64,000 nt of DNA. It comes from Paraburkholderia edwinii. GTDB lineage: Bacteria; Pseudomonadota; Gammaproteobacteria; Burkholderiales; Burkholderiaceae. Of this stretch, positions 49,430 through 60,073 are shown in pieces; positions within the stretch are counted from its first letter, which is position 1; every line of letters begins with the position of its first letter. A program made the position numbers and the translations under genes. The stretch spans positions 4,712,001 to 4,776,000 of the forward strand of contig NZ_CP080095.1 of NCBI RefSeq assembly GCF_019428685.1, in the 5' to 3' direction. The notes under the pieces were generated by a model that saw only the letters and a program-made list of their open reading frames with translations, was not told where the DNA came from and ran no database searches.

Positions 49430-50103
49430 TGCATTTTTTCGCGCCTTTTCACGCACTGTTCATCCGGCTTTTCCGTCAACTTAATCCCGAACGGGCGTCG
49501 CATCGCGCGGCGTTCGTCCTTCCGGCTTTCGCTACCGCCGCGGTTCTCGCGCTCGCCGGTTGCGCGAGCGTGAAGCCGCAAGGCCCGTCCACGTCCAACG
49601 CGGCGACCGCCCTCACCGCGCAGACCGTGCATGAGTATCGCGGGCGCTTCGCCGTGCAATACGAGGACGGGTACGGCCATCAGCAGAACGCGTATGGCAA
49701 CTTCGACTGGCGCGAGACCGGCGATACCGTCACCGTGCAATTGCGCAATCCGCTCGGGCAGACCATGGCGATTGTCACGTCATCGCCGTCTTCGGCCACG
49801 CTCGAACTGCCGAACCGTCAGCCGCTGACCGCCGACAACGTATCGACGCTGATGCAGAATGCGCTCGGCTTCGCCTTGCCGGTCGAAGGGATGCGCTACT
49901 GGCTGCAGCCATCGGTTGCACCGACCTCGCATGGGAGAACGGTTCCCGATCCCGAAGATCCATCGCGGCCGAAGCAGATCGAACAGGACGGCTGGACGAT
50001 CGACTATCTGTCATACGCGGATAAGCCCGCCACCGGCGTCAAGCGCGTGAATCTGAGCCGCGAGCAACCGCCGCTTAACATCAAGCTCGTGCTGGACCAA
50101 TAA
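49429..50103 (+). CDS. lolB: Outer-membrane lipoprotein LolB
   Basis: 224 aa. Lipobox LALAGC after an unusually long N-terminal region of about 45 residues; a later start may be used. The body (YRGRFAVQYEDGYGHQQNAYGNF; shown in part by WRETGDTVTVQLRNPLGQTM) follows the LolB barrel, which receives lipoproteins from LolA and inserts them in the outer membrane. ATG overlaps the TPR stop (TGATG). Followed by ispE. Confidence 0.93.
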   Translation: MHFFAPFHALFIRLFRQLNPERASHRAAFVLPAFATAAVLALAGCASVKPQGPSTSNAATALTAQTVHEYRGRFAVQYEDGYGHQQNAYGNFDWRETGDTVTVQLRNPLGQTMAIVTSSPSSATLELPNRQPLTADNVSTLMQNALGFALPVEGMRYWLQPSVAPTSHGRTVPDPEDPSRPKQIEQDGWTIDYLSYADKPATGVKRVNLSREQPPLNIKLVLDQ

Positions 50104-50158
50104 GATTACGCAATAGAATCACGCGTTACCCGAACAGCACGCGCCACACTCCGGACTC

Positions 50159-51052
50159 ATGACCGACACGAACGATTCGCTGCGCGATTGCCTCGCTCCG
50201 GCGAAGCTCAATCTTTTCCTGCACATTACCGGCCGCCGGCCGGACGGTTACCACCTGCTTCAGACAGTCTTCCAGCTGATCGACTGGGGTGATCGTCTGC
50301 ACTTCACGCGGCGTGCCGACGGCCGCATCGAGCGCCTGACCGATGTGCCGGACGTCCCCGCGGAAAGCGACCTGACCGTGCGCGCCGCGAAGCTGCTGCA
50401 GGAACATTCGGGCACCGCTCACGGCGTAGACATCGAGATCGACAAGCATCTGCCGATGGGCGCGGGGCTCGGCGGCGGAAGCTCCGATGCCGCGACCACG
50501 TTGCTCGCGCTGAACCGGCTCTGGAACCTCGATCTTCCACGCGCCGAACTGCAAGCGCTCGCGCTGCGTCTCGGCGCCGATGTGCCGTTCTTCGTGTTCG
50601 GCAAAAATGCATTCGCCGAGGGTGTCGGCGAGGCGCTTCAGACGGTACAATTGCCGCCGCGTTATTTCCTCGTGGTGAAGCCGGAAGTGCACGTCCCGAC
50701 CGCGGCGATATTCTCTGAAAAATCGTTGACAAGGGATTCCGAACCCATCACAATTACGGACTTTCTTGCACAGCAAAGCCGCAGCGCAGAATGGCCAGAC
50801 AGTTTCGGCCGGAATGACATGCAGCAAGTTGTCGTGGGAAAATACGCGGAGGTAGCGCAGGTGTTGCGGTGGTTCGAAAGCGTATCGAACAACATCGCGC
50901 CGGCGCGGATGACCGGGTCGGGTGCAAGCGTTTTTGCAGCATTCCGCAGCATCGGTGAAGCACAAGCGGCACAAGCCGCATTGCCAGCCGGTTGGAACAG
51001 CGCAGTAACGGCAAGCCTGGATACGCATCCACTCTTTGGCTTCGCGTCATGA
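50159..51052 (+). CDS. ispE: 4-diphosphocytidyl-2-C-methyl-D-erythritol kinase
   Basis: 297 aa GHMP kinase of the non-mevalonate isoprenoid route. [20 protein letters not shown] is the conserved start, [20 protein letters not shown] the ATP loop, and [13 protein letters not shown] the third motif. Lies between lolB and tRNA-Gln/prs, the classic ispE-prs neighbourhood. Confidence 0.96.
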   Translation: MTDTNDSLRDCLAPAKLNLFLHITGRRPDGYHLLQTVFQLIDWGDRLHFTRRADGRIERLTDVPDVPAESDLTVRAAKLLQEHSGTAHGVDIEIDKHLPMGAGLGGGSSDAATTLLALNRLWNLDLPRAELQALALRLGADVPFFVFGKNAFAEGVGEALQTVQLPPRYFLVVKPEVHVPTAAIFSEKSLTRDSEPITITDFLAQQSRSAEWPDSFGRNDMQQVVVGKYAEVAQVLRWFESVSNNIAPARMTGSGASVFAAFRSIGEAQAAQAALPAGWNSAVTASLDTHPLFGFAS

Positions 51053-51104
51053 ATTTCGCAACGTCGGGTGTTCCTACGCATCCGGCGGCGCTCAAAGTTA
51101 GTGT

Positions 51105-51181
51105 AGGGGAGTCGCCAAGTTGGTTAAGGCACCGGATTTTGATTCCGGCATGCGAGGGTTCGAGTCCTTCCTCCCCTGCCA
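51105..51181 (+). tRNA. tRNA-Gln (anticodon TTG)
   Basis: 77 bases including an encoded CCA. Acceptor AGGGGAG pairs with CTCCCCT; the anticodon stem CCGGA/TCCGG encloses TTTTGAT with TTG at 51139-51141; the T arm is GAGGG-TTCGAGT-CCTTC; G73 is the discriminator. It sits between ispE and prs, probably cut from a longer transcript. Confidence 0.96.
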
Positions 51182-51228
51182 AAAATTCTCGCAGTTCCTC
51201 GCCTCCCACAGCCTGAAGCAGGTGCACG

Positions 51229-52185
51229 ATGAGCAGCCATGACGGCCTGATGGTTTTTACTGGCAACGCAAATCCCGCGCTTGCACAGGAAGTCGTCAAG
51301 ATTCTCGGTATTCCCCTCGGCAAAGCAATGGTCAGCCGCTTCTCGGACGGCGAGATCCAGGTCGAGATTCAGGAGAACGTGCGAGGCAAGGATGTGTTCG
51401 TCCTGCAATCCACGTGCGCGCCGGCGAACGACAATCTGATGGAACTGATGATCATGGTCGACGCGCTGAAGCGCGCTTCTGCCGGCCGGATCACCGCTGC
51501 AATCCCGTATTTCGGCTATGCGCGCCAGGATCGGCGCCCGCGTTCGGCACGCGTTGCGATCTCCGCGAAGGTCGTCGCGAACATGCTGGAAATCGCCGGC
51601 GTCGAGCGGATCATCACGATGGATCTGCACGCTGACCAGATTCAAGGCTTCTTCGACATCCCTGTCGACAATATCTACGCGACGCCGGTGCTGCTCGGCG
51701 ATCTGCGCAAGCAGAATCACGAAGATCTGCTCGTGGTGTCGCCGGACGTCGGCGGTGTCGTGCGCGCACGCGCGCTCGCGAAGCAGCTGAACTGCGATCT
51801 CGCGATCATCGACAAGCGCCGTCCGAAGGCGAACGTCGCCGAAGTGATGAACATCATCGGTGAAGTCGAAGGCCGCACCTGCGTGATCATGGACGACATG
51901 GTCGATACGGCCGGCACGCTGTGCAAGGCTGCGCAAGTGCTGAAGGAACGCGGCGCGAAGCAGGTCTACGCGTATGCGACGCACCCGGTGCTGTCCGGTG
52001 GCGCCGGCGAACGGATCGCCGCTTCGGCGCTCGACGAACTCGTTGTGACCGATACGATTCCGCTCGGCGAAGAAGCGCGCTCGTGCGCGAAGATTCGCTC
52101 GCTGACCAGCGCTGGTCTGCTCGCCGAAACGTTCTCGCGCATCCGCCGCGGCGATTCGGTGATGTCGCTGTTTGCGGAAAGTTGA
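51229..52185 (+). CDS. prs: Ribose-phosphate pyrophosphokinase
   Basis: 318 aa. Makes PRPP from ribose 5-phosphate and ATP for purine, pyrimidine, histidine and tryptophan synthesis. [20 protein letters not shown] (ATP/catalytic), [17 protein letters not shown] (metal) and the PRPP loop [12 protein letters not shown] are intact. Followed by rplY and pth, as is usual in proteobacteria. Its product feeds apt, also in the window. Confidence 0.98.
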   Translation: MSSHDGLMVFTGNANPALAQEVVKILGIPLGKAMVSRFSDGEIQVEIQENVRGKDVFVLQSTCAPANDNLMELMIMVDALKRASAGRITAAIPYFGYARQDRRPRSARVAISAKVVANMLEIAGVERIITMDLHADQIQGFFDIPVDNIYATPVLLGDLRKQNHEDLLVVSPDVGGVVRARALAKQLNCDLAIIDKRRPKANVAEVMNIIGEVEGRTCVIMDDMVDTAGTLCKAAQVLKERGAKQVYAYATHPVLSGGAGERIAASALDELVVTDTIPLGEEARSCAKIRSLTSAGLLAETFSRIRRGDSVMSLFAES

Positions 52186-52352
52186 ACTGAATTTGCGAAG
52201 TCGCCGAATGCCTTTGAAGCGCGGCGCCTTCGCACAATCGGCATGAACGAACGAAGGTTCATGCCGCCTGGTCCGGGGCCTCAAGTCACGTCACTGACGT
52301 TGCGCAAGGTCCTTCTTACTGCCTGGTCGCGGGCAGTTGTATGGAGAAGCAA

Positions 52353-52982
52353 ATGAAAGTCGTCGCTTTTGAGCGTAACAAGCAAGGTACGGGTGCGAGC
52401 CGCCGCCTGCGCAACACGGGCAAGACCCCGGGTATTGTGTATGGCGCAAGCAGCGAACCGCAACTGATCGAGCTCGATCACAACGCGCTGTGGCATGCAC
52501 TGAAGAAGGAATCGTTCCACTCGTCGATTCTCGATCTGGAAGTGGCCGGCAAGTCGCAGCAAGTGCTGCTGCGCGACGTGCAATACCATCCGTTCCGCCA
52601 GATCGTGCTGCACGTTGACTTCCAGCGTGTCGACCCGAACAAGAAGCTGCACACGAAGGTGCCGCTGCACTTCATGAACCAGGAAACCAATCCGGCCGTG
52701 AAGCTGTCGAGCGCAGTGATCTCGCACGTTGTGAACGAAATCGAAGTCGAGTGTCTGCCGGCCGCGCTGCCGGAATTCCTCGAAGTCGATCTCGCGAAGA
52801 TCGAAGCGGGTCAAACGATGCACGCGAAGGACATCGTGCTGCCGGCAGGCGTGGCGCTGACCGCGCACATCGAAGCCGAAAACCCGGTGATCGCGTCCGC
52901 GACGATCCCGGCTGGCGCGGTTGCAGACGAAGCGGCCGGTTCGGCTGCTGGCGAAGGCGAAGGCGCAGCACCGGCCGCCTAA
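52353..52982 (+). CDS. rplY: 50S ribosomal protein L25/general stress protein Ctc
   Basis: 209 aa. N-terminal L25 domain binding 5S rRNA (residues 1-95, [20 protein letters not shown]) and the extra Ctc C-terminal domain ([20 protein letters not shown] middle, [20 protein letters not shown]), ending in an Ala/Gly-rich tail. ATG 52353 has GGAG just upstream; the frame is open from 52341. A palindrome ACGTCA-C-TGACGT (52288-52300) lies before it. Confidence 0.96.
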   Translation: MKVVAFERNKQGTGASRRLRNTGKTPGIVYGASSEPQLIELDHNALWHALKKESFHSSILDLEVAGKSQQVLLRDVQYHPFRQIVLHVDFQRVDPNKKLHTKVPLHFMNQETNPAVKLSSAVISHVVNEIEVECLPAALPEFLEVDLAKIEAGQTMHAKDIVLPAGVALTAHIEAENPVIASATIPAGAVADEAAGSAAGEGEGAAPAA

Positions 52983-53086
52983 GCAGGCTGGCCGCGTGGT
53001 CAACTGAGTTGGTTAACTGAGTGACCACCTGAGCCGCAATCTGCGAGCTATCCTCTCGATCCGTTTCAATGGAACGGACGACGTGA

Positions 53087-53118
53087 CCCGCCGAGGTTCG
53101 CCCCGGCGGGTTTTTTTT
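53087..53118 (+). terminator. Rho-independent terminator between rplY and pth
   Basis: CCCGCCG / CGGCGGG stem with a 10-base loop and eight T. It should end the prs-rplY transcript; pth then needs its own promoter or read-through. Confidence 0.9.
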
Positions 53119-53229
53119 CGCAAATTTTCTTCGCGAAGTTGCAGGTTCCTGTTACTGGTTGACTATTCGCGAAACTCGCCAAGCACCACAAACCCGGTAC
53201 ACCCGAAAGCCAAGGCTATCCTCGACACC

Positions 53230-53832
53230 ATGATCAAGCTGATCGTCGGACTCGGTAACCCGGGCGCCGAATATTCCGCGACACGCCACAACGCCGGCTT
53301 CTGGCTCGTCGATCAACTCGCGCGCGAAGCCGGCGCGACGCTGCGCGATGAGCGGCGCTTTCACGGCTTCTATACGAAGGCGCGGCTGCACGGCGAAGAA
53401 GTGCATCTGCTCGAACCGCAGACGTATATGAACCGTTCGGGCCAGTCAGTCGTCGCGCTTGCGCACTTCTTCAAGATTCTTCCGGACCAGATTCTCGTCG
53501 CGCACGATGAGCTCGATTTGCCGCCCGGCACCGTGAAGCTGAAGCTCGGCGGCGGCAGCGGCGGGCACAATGGGCTCAAGGATATTTCCGCGCATCTGAC
53601 CACGCAGCAGTATTGGCGCTTGCGCATCGGTATCGGGCATCCGCGCGATCTGATTCCGGAAAGCGCGCGCGCCGGCGCCAAACCCGATGTCGCGAACTTC
53701 GTGCTGAAGCCGCCGCGCAAGGAAGAGCAAGATGTAATCGATGCGTCGATCGAGCGGGCGCTGACGGTGATGCCGCATGTGGTCAAAGGCGAACTCGAGC
53801 GCGCGATGATGCAGTTGCATCGCAATGGTTAG
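53230..53832 (+). CDS. pth: Peptidyl-tRNA hydrolase
   Basis: 200 aa. Frees tRNA from dropped-off peptidyl-t[23 protein letters not shown] with catalytic His, [11 protein letters not shown] with substrate Asn, and [11 protein letters not shown] with the Asp are all present. ATG 53230 gives [12 protein letters not shown]; the open frame from 53083 is not used. Confidence 0.97.
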   Translation: MIKLIVGLGNPGAEYSATRHNAGFWLVDQLAREAGATLRDERRFHGFYTKARLHGEEVHLLEPQTYMNRSGQSVVALAHFFKILPDQILVAHDELDLPPGTVKLKLGGGSGGHNGLKDISAHLTTQQYWRLRIGIGHPRDLIPESARAGAKPDVANFVLKPPRKEEQDVIDASIERALTVMPHVVKGELERAMMQLHRNG

Positions 53833-53930
53833 TGCAGCATGTGGCGTGACGCAATGCCTCGCACGACGGCGTGGATTGTGTGACGCGTGAAATTGATTCA
53901 CCGACTCGGCTTCGCAGAAGGAGAACCACT

Positions 53931-55010
53931 TTGAGCCTGTATTGGAGTGACATCGTCCACCGACTCTCACCGTATGTTCCCGGCGAACAGCCCGCGCTCG
54001 CGCATCCGGTGAAGCTCAACACCAACGAGAACCCGTACCCGCCGTCGCCCGCGGTGCTCGCCGCGATTCGCGATGAAGTTGGCGAAACCGGCGAGTCGTT
54101 GCGCCGCTACCCCGATCCGACCGCCCGCAAGCTGCGCGAGACGGTCGCCGCGTATCACGGGCTCGCCATCGAGCAGGTGTTCGCCGGCAACGGTTCCGAC
54201 GAAGTGCTCGCGATGGCATTCCTCGCGCTGCTCAAACACGACCGCCCGCTGCTGTTTCCGGACATTACGTATAGCTTCTATCCGACGTACGCGAAGCTCT
54301 ACGACATCGTCTATCAAACCGTGCCGCTCGCCGATGATTTCACGATCCGCATCGACGATTACGCTGCGCCGAACGGCGGCATCGTGTTTCCGAATCCGAA
54401 CGCGCCGACCGGTCATGCGTTGCCGCTCGCCGATATCGAAAAGCTCGTCGCGGCGAATCCGGACTCGGTGGTCGTGATCGACGAAGCGTATGTCGACTTC
54501 GGCGCGCAATCGGCCGTCTCGCTGATCGGCCGATATCCGAATCTGCTGGTCGTGCATACGGTATCGAAGTCTCGCTCGCTCGCCGGCATGCGCGTCGGCT
54601 TCGCGTTCGGCGATGCCAAGCTTATTGATGCGCTCGTGCGCGTGAAGGACAGCTTCAACTCGTACCCGCTCGATCGCGTCGCGCAAGCCGCCGTGACCGC
54701 CGCGTATGCAGATGAAGCATGGTTCCGCGACTGTCGCGCAAAGGTGATCGCAGGCCGCGAACGGCTGTCAGCGGGACTGTCCGCGCTCGGCTTCGACGTG
54801 GTGCCGTCGGCGGCGAACTTCGTGTTCGCGCGCCACGAAAGTCACGACGCCGCGACGCTCTCGGCCAGGCTCAGGGAAAAGGAAATTTTCGTGCGGCACT
54901 TCAAGCTGCCGCGTATCGACCAGCATTTGCGGATCACGATCGGAACTGATGCCGAGTGCGATACGTTGCTTGCCGCATTGAGGGAACTGCTCGACGGCAG
55001 CGCGGCCTAG
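53931..55010 (+). CDS. hisC: Histidinol-phosphate aminotransferase
   Basis: 359 aa fold-type I PLP enzyme for histidine synthesis. [16 protein letters not shown] at the N-terminus, [20 protein letters not shown], and the PLP Lys in [19 protein letters not shown]. The likely start is TTG at 53931 with AAGGAG seven bases upstream, giving [20 protein letters not shown]; the only upstream ATG (53871) has no ribosome site. It stands alone away from any his operon, so it may also act on phenylpyruvate-like acids. Confidence 0.93.
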   Translation: MSLYWSDIVHRLSPYVPGEQPALAHPVKLNTNENPYPPSPAVLAAIRDEVGETGESLRRYPDPTARKLRETVAAYHGLAIEQVFAGNGSDEVLAMAFLALLKHDRPLLFPDITYSFYPTYAKLYDIVYQTVPLADDFTIRIDDYAAPNGGIVFPNPNAPTGHALPLADIEKLVAANPDSVVVIDEAYVDFGAQSAVSLIGRYPNLLVVHTVSKSRSLAGMRVGFAFGDAKLIDALVRVKDSFNSYPLDRVAQAAVTAAYADEAWFRDCRAKVIAGRERLSAGLSALGFDVVPSAANFVFARHESHDAATLSARLREKEIFVRHFKLPRIDQHLRITIGTDAECDTLLAALRELLDGSAA

Positions 55011-55070
55011 GCAAGGCGCGCTTGCGCAACCGGCCACCACCCGCGCGAGCGAACCTCGCCGACCGCGCGT

Positions 55071-55334
<264 letters not shown>

Positions 55335-55370
55335 TCACTTCCTACCTGTCACTTCCTACCTGTCACTTCC
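55335..55370 (-). repeat. 14-bp tandem repeat triplicating the fdx ribosome site
   Basis: TCACTTCCTACCTG occurs twice in full and once in part. On the coding strand it reads CAGGTAGGAAGTGA, so three AGGAAG purine tracts lie within 50 bases of the ferredoxin start, the nearest within about ten bases. Confidence 0.8.
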
Positions 55371-55434
55371 TGCCGGCGAGGTCTGGTGGACGCACCGCCG
55401 ACTTCTTCCGCTTAAGAACGCTAGTTTACGCGCA

Positions 55435-55941
55435 TTAAGGCTGGCTCGCCTGCTGCGCCAGATTCTCCGCCACCTTGTCCTGCAAGCGCTTTTCCACCGA
55501 CGGAAACACGAACTTACTGACGTCACCACCCAGTTGCGCAATCTCGCGGACGATCGTGCCCGAAATGAACTGATACTGATCGGACGGCGTCATGAACATC
55601 GTCTCGACGTCCGGCAGCAGATAGCGATTCATGCCGGCCATCTGGAATTCGTATTCGAAGTCCGACACGGCGCGCAAACCACGCACGATCACGCGCGCGT
55701 TATTGCTGCGTACGAAGTCTTTTAGCAGCCCCGTGAAGCTCGCGACCTGCACATTCGGATAGTGGCCGAGCACTTCATGAGCGATGTCGAGACGCTCATC
55801 GAGCGTAAAGAACGGCCGCTTGTTACGGCTGTCGGCGACGCCCACCACGAGCGTGTCGAAGATGCTCGACGCACGTCGAACGAGATCTTCGTGACCGCGC
55901 GTCAGCGGATCGAACGTACCCGGGTACACGGCGACTACCAT
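55435..55941 (-). CDS. coaD: Phosphopantetheine adenylyltransferase
   Basis: 168 aa. Fourth step of coenzyme A synthesis. [20 protein letters not shown] holds the T/HxGH nucleotidyltransferase motif, and [16 protein letters not shown] matches ISSTxVRE. AGGAG precedes the ATG. Sits downstream of rsmD, a common bacterial pairing. Confidence 0.97.
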   Translation of the reverse strand: MVVAVYPGTFDPLTRGHEDLVRRASSIFDTLVVGVADSRNKRPFFTLDERLDIAHEVLGHYPNVQVASFTGLLKDFVRSNNARVIVRGLRAVSDFEYEFQMAGMNRYLLPDVETMFMTPSDQYQFISGTIVREIAQLGGDVSKFVFPSVEKRLQDKVAENLAQQASQP

Positions 55942-56077
55942 GGACTTCTCCTCTCTTCCGTCAGACTAAAGGGCGCCGCCCCGGTGCGCGGCCCGGCAAC
56001 ACGACAACACCGCACGGGCGCGATTTCCGGCTGCAATGCGTGACGGCCGTTATCCGGCACTTGTAATCGAACGCGCA

Positions 56078-56695
56078 TTATTCCTCATTTTCGCGATGCA
56101 GCAAATGATAGTGGACCGCGCCGGCCTTGCCGTGCCGGCCGATTGTCCATCCGGCAAGCGCTGGCGTCTGTTCGATCGCCAGCGCTTCGCCGGCTTCGAC
56201 ATAGACGGCACCGCCCGCCGCGACGAGCGGAACAGCGAGTTCGAGCGCGTGACCGAGCAGATCCTCGCCGAACGGCGGATCGAGGAACACGACGTCGAAC
56301 GAGCCGGGCGCAAGACTCGCCGCAAGACGCAGCGCGTCCGCTTCGGCGACTTCGACCGCACGCGCGCCGAGCTTCGCCTGGATCGCGCGCAACTGACCGG
56401 CGGCGCGCGCATTGCGCTCGACCATCAGCACGCGCGCGGCGCCGCGCGAGGCGGCCTCGAAGCCGAGCGCGCCGGAGCCGGCGAACAAATCGAGACAGCG
56501 TTGACCGTCGAGCCGCTGGCCGAGCCAGTTGAAAAGCGTTTCGCGGACGCGATCGGGCGTCGGCCGCAAGCCGTCGAGATCGAGCACGGTCAGCGGCGTG
56601 CGCTTCCAGTCGCCACCGATGATACGGACAGTATGAGGAGCGCCGCGTCCGGGCGGCGGCGTGCTGCGCGCACGCGATGATGAAAGACGAGACAT
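56078..56695 (-). CDS. rsmD: 16S rRNA (guanine966-N2)-methyltransferase
   Basis: 205 aa. IIGGDWKRTPLTVLDLDGLRP and PTPDRVRETLFNWLGQ are the family start; LDLFAGSGALGFEAASRG binds AdoMet; FLDPPFGEDLL is the catalytic D-P-P-F motif. ATG 56695 (MSRLSSSRARS) is used; the frame is open to 56743. Divergent from ftsY with a 284-bp control region containing a TAAAAT element near 56820. Confidence 0.95.
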   Translation of the reverse strand: MSRLSSSRARSTPPPGRGAPHTVRIIGGDWKRTPLTVLDLDGLRPTPDRVRETLFNWLGQRLDGQRCLDLFAGSGALGFEAASRGAARVLMVERNARAAGQLRAIQAKLGARAVEVAEADALRLAASLAPGSFDVVFLDPPFGEDLLGHALELAVPLVAAGGAVYVEAGEALAIEQTPALAGWTIGRHGKAGAVHYHLLHRENEE

Positions 56696-56979
56696 GTCAA
56701 TGGAGTGGCTGAACGGATGTCGGCCGCGCGTTACACGGCGCAATACGCGCGGGCCGGAGCGCTCACGTTACCACATGGGTCGGCGCGGTCCCGCCGCCAC
56801 GCGAGCGCGGCCGCGCCTGATAAAATGTCACGCTTGCGCGCGTAGCATCCCCGCAGAGCCTTACCGTTGCGCCGGATCCGCCGCGCCCGCGCTCATTTGC
56901 TCGCATCGCTTCCGCACCGCGATGCGCATGCGCCCCCCTTAGCCGGAATAGCCGGCTCGCCTCTTCAATACGCCAGCAC

Positions 56980-58515
56980 ATGTTCAGCTTTCTCAAACGA
57001 TTCAGGGGTTCCAAAGCGTCCGACAATGCGCCGGCCGAGTCGCCGAACGCAGCCGACGTGGCGACGCCCGACGTGCCGGCCGACAACGCTGCGGTAGCCG
57101 AAACGCCAGCGGTTCAGCCGCCGGTCGAAGCACGCGTCGAGGTTGCGCAAGCGCCCGCACCAGCAGCGCAGCCGGTGCTGCCAGTGCAGCCCACACAGCC
57201 GGCGCAGTCCGCGCAGCCAGTGCCACAGCCTGCGCGCCCCGTTGCGCCGCCAGTTGCGCAGACACCTGCCGCGGCGCATGTCACCACTACGCAAGGGTTC
57301 GCACCAGCCTCGGCCGAACCCGTCACGCCGCAGCGCACGGAAGAACCGCGGCGCGCCGAACCGCAGCCGCAAGCTTTCCAGACAACGCAGCCGCAACCGC
57401 CGGAACAGCCACAACCGCAGGCTCGGACGCAATCTGAACCGCCGTTGCAATCGACACCCCCGGTCGCCCGCGAACCGCAACCGCAGCGCCCGGTCAATCA
57501 GCCCGCCCCCGCGGCACCCGCACGCGAAGCGCCCAGAGCACCGTCAGCCACCGACGCATCGACCGCATTCGAAACCGTCGAAATCGTCCCGCCGCCCGCG
57601 CCCGAACCGGCCGCGAAACGCTCGTGGCTCACGCGCCTGAAGAGCGGTCTATCGAAAACCAGCTCAAGCATCACCGGCATCTTCGTCGGCACGAAAATCG
57701 ACGAAGAACTGTATGAAGAGCTCGAAACCGCGCTGCTGATGTCCGACGCGGGCGTCGACGCCACCGAATACCTGCTCGAAACACTGCGCGAAAAAGTGCG
57801 CGCCGAGCGGCTCACCGACCCGCAGCAGGTCAAAACCGCATTGCGCGAACTGCTGGTCGGCCTGCTGAAGCCGCTCGAAAAATCGCTGATGCTCGGCCGC
57901 GACCAGCCGCTCGTGATGATGATCGCCGGCGTCAACGGCGCGGGCAAAACCACCAGCATCGGCAAGCTCGCCAAGCACTTGCAGCGCTTCGATCAATCGG
58001 TGCTGCTCGCCGCCGGCGATACGTTCCGTGCGGCCGCGCGCGAGCAGCTCGCGATCTGGGGCGAGCGCAATAACGTGACGGTCGTCTCGCAGGAAAGCGG
58101 CGACCCCGCCGCGGTCATTTTCGACGCGGTAGGCGCGGCGCGCGCGCGCAAGATCGATGTGCTGATGGCCGATACCGCCGGACGCCTGCCGACGCAGCTG
58201 CATCTGATGGAAGAGCTGCGCAAGGTCAAACGCGTGATCGGCAAGGCGCACGACGGCGCGCCGCACGAAGTGCTGCTGGTGATCGACGCGAATACCGGCC
58301 AGAACGCGCTCTCCCAGGTCAAGGCATTCGACGACGCGCTCGGTCTCACCGGCCTGATCGTGACGAAACTCGACGGCACCGCGAAGGGCGGCATTCTCGC
58401 CGCGATCGCGCGGCAACGGCCGGTGCCCGTGTATTTCATCGGTGTCGGCGAGAAGGTGGAGGATTTGCAGCCGTTCAGCGCGGAAGAATTCTCGGACGCG
58501 CTGCTCGGCAGCTAA
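56980..58515 (+). CDS. ftsY: Signal recognition particle receptor FtsY
   Basis: 511 aa. Docks SRP-ribosome complexes to SecYEG. A long N-terminal A domain (residues 15-195) is extremely rich in Pro, Ala and Gln and probably unstructured; the NG GTPase follows with [19 protein letters not shown] (G1), DTAGRLPTQ (G3) and TKLDGTAKGG (G4). The A domain is unlike the acidic one of E. coli. Divergent from rsmD. Confidence 0.97.
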   Translation: MFSFLKRFRGSKASDNAPAESPNAADVATPDVPADNAAVAETPAVQPPVEARVEVAQAPAPAAQPVLPVQPTQPAQSAQPVPQPARPVAPPVAQTPAAAHVTTTQGFAPASAEPVTPQRTEEPRRAEPQPQAFQTTQPQPPEQPQPQARTQSEPPLQSTPPVAREPQPQRPVNQPAPAAPAREAPRAPSATDASTAFETVEIVPPPAPEPAAKRSWLTRLKSGLSKTSSSITGIFVGTKIDEELYEELETALLMSDAGVDATEYLLETLREKVRAERLTDPQQVKTALRELLVGLLKPLEKSLMLGRDQPLVMMIAGVNGAGKTTSIGKLAKHLQRFDQSVLLAAGDTFRAAAREQLAIWGERNNVTVVSQESGDPAAVIFDAVGAARARKIDVLMADTAGRLPTQLHLMEELRKVKRVIGKAHDGAPHEVLLVIDANTGQNALSQVKAFDDALGLTGLIVTKLDGTAKGGILAAIARQRPVPVYFIGVGEKVEDLQPFSAEEFSDALLGS

Positions 58516-58571
58516 GCGAAGGCGACGCAGCAGCGGCGCGCCGACCGCGCCGCCGCCTTTTCAAACCGCAG

Positions 58572-59216
58572 TCACTCCGAGTCGGGCTGCGTGCCCGGCG
58601 CCGCATCGGCGAACGCGCTCAACTGCATCGCGTGGTCGTTGATCCGCCGAATGGTCGGAAACGCGCTCATATCAATCTTGAAGCGATCGGCGTTGAACAC
58701 CTGCGGAATCAGGCACGCATCGGCCATGGTCGGTGTATCGCCGAAACAGAACGCGCCGCTGCGGCGGCTCGCGACCAGATGCTCCTCGAGCGCCGTAAAG
58801 CCCGAGGTGATCCAGTGCCGATACCAGGCGTCCTTCACCTCGTCGTTCGCGCCGACCGTGCGCTTCAAATACTTGAGCACCCGCAGGTTGTTGACGGGAT
58901 GAATCTCGCACGCGACCTGAAGCGCAACGCCACGCACAAACGCGCGCTCGACCGGCGTGCCCGGCAACAGCGGCGGCTGCGGATGCGTCTCCTCGAGATA
59001 CTCGATAATCGCGATCGACTGCTGCAGCACGTTGCCGTTGTCGATCAGCGTCGGCACGACCGCGTCGTGATTGAGTTCGCGGTACGCGCTGGCGTGCTGC
59101 TCGCCGCCGTTGCGCAGCAGATGCACCGGCAGATACTCGTACGGCAGCTTCTTCAGATTGAGTGCAATCCGCACGCGATACGCGGCGGAACTGCGGAAGT
59201 AGCTGTATAGCTTCAT
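58572..59216 (-). CDS. Zeta-class glutathione S-transferase, maleylpyruvate or maleylacetoacetate isomerase
   Basis: 214 aa. The zeta signature reads FRSSAAYRVRIALNLK, where the usual SSCS is SSAA (Cys to Ala), and VLQQSIAIIEYLEE binds glutathione. The next upstream gene encodes a fumarylpyruvate/FAH-family hydrolase, so a joint role in cleaving ring-fission products of gentisate (NagL-NagK) or homogentisate (MaiA-FahA) is likely. GGAGAC precedes the ATG at 59216. No ring dioxygenase is visible in the window. Confidence 0.88.
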   Translation of the reverse strand: MKLYSYFRSSAAYRVRIALNLKKLPYEYLPVHLLRNGGEQHASAYRELNHDAVVPTLIDNGNVLQQSIAIIEYLEETHPQPPLLPGTPVERAFVRGVALQVACEIHPVNNLRVLKYLKRTVGANDEVKDAWYRHWITSGFTALEEHLVASRRSGAFCFGDTPTMADACLIPQVFNADRFKIDMSAFPTIRRINDHAMQLSAFADAAPGTQPDSE

Positions 59217-59374
59217 TTGATGTGTCTCCTCTCCCTGCATGCGGTCGGATGTGGCGCGGCCAACGTAGTGCGATCCCGCGCCTGCGCGGTTCAGTCTGCG
59301 TGACGCGATTTGAACGCGCCGATCAAGCCGCGCCCGCGTTCGTCACGCAATCCGACTGCGCATCCGCCGCGCCA

Positions 59375-60073
59375 TCAGACGAGGCGCACGCTGAACTCGC
59401 CGAGCCCGTCGACGCCGCCCTTCATCAGATCGCCCTTCACGACCGCGCCCACCCCTTCCGGCGTGCCCGTGAAAATAAGGTCGCCCGGCTGCAGTTCGAA
59501 CAGCGTCGACAGATACGCGATCGTCTCGGCCACCGACCAGATCAGCTGCGACACGTCGGAGCGCTGCTTCTCCGCGCCGTTCACCGACAGCCAGATCGCG
59601 CCCTTACCGAGATGGCCGACCTTCGACACCGGATGAATCGGCCCCATCGGCGCCGAATGGTCGAAGCCCTTCGCGGTGTCCCACGGACGGCCGAGCTTTT
59701 TCGCTTCGGCCTGCAGGTCGCGGCGCGTCATATCGAGGCCGAGCGCGTAGCCATAAACGTGATCGAGCGCGCTGTCGACAGCGATATCTTTGCCCGCCTT
59801 GCCGATCGCCGCGACCATTTCCATTTCGAAATGCAGGTTGCTCGTCTGCGACGGATAAGGCATTTCACCCGTTGCGCCGGGCGCGACGTACAGCACCGCG
59901 TCAGCCGGCTTGCAGAAGAAGAACGGCGGTTCACGATCCGGGTCGTGCCCCATCTCGCGCGCGTGCGCCTCGTAATTGCGACCGACGCAGTAGATGCGGC
60001 GCACCGCGAACTGATCGCTTGACCCGGCCACTGGCACGCCGACGATTGGCGCCGGTGTAATGACGTAACCCAT
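59375..60073 (-). CDS. Fumarylacetoacetate hydrolase-family protein, probable fumarylpyruvate hydrolase
   Basis: 232 aa single-domain FAH enzyme. IYCVGRNYEAHAREMG and the metal ligands Glu-x-Glu in HFEMEMVAAIG are present, with FTGTPEGVGAV as the C-terminal motif. The short length and phrases (GKGAIWLSVNGAEKQRSDVS) resemble NagK fumarylpyruvate hydrolase more than the 420-aa FahA. Co-directional with the zeta-class GST 158 bp downstream. No dioxygenase is next to it. Confidence 0.88.
   Translation of the reverse strand: MGYVITPAPIVGVPVAGSSDQFAVRRIYCVGRNYEAHAREMGHDPDREPPFFFCKPADAVLYVAPGATGEMPYPSQTSNLHFEMEMVAAIGKAGKDIAVDSALDHVYGYALGLDMTRRDLQAEAKKLGRPWDTAKGFDHSAPMGPIHPVSKVGHLGKGAIWLSVNGAEKQRSDVSQLIWSVAETIAYLSTLFELQPGDLIFTGTPEGVGAVVKGDLMKGGVDGLGEFSVRLV

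Noticed and set aside
47510..49456. 648-codon frame antisense to the TPR protein
   Set aside because: Leu/Arg-rich shadow; the TPR pattern and signal peptide are on the plus strand.
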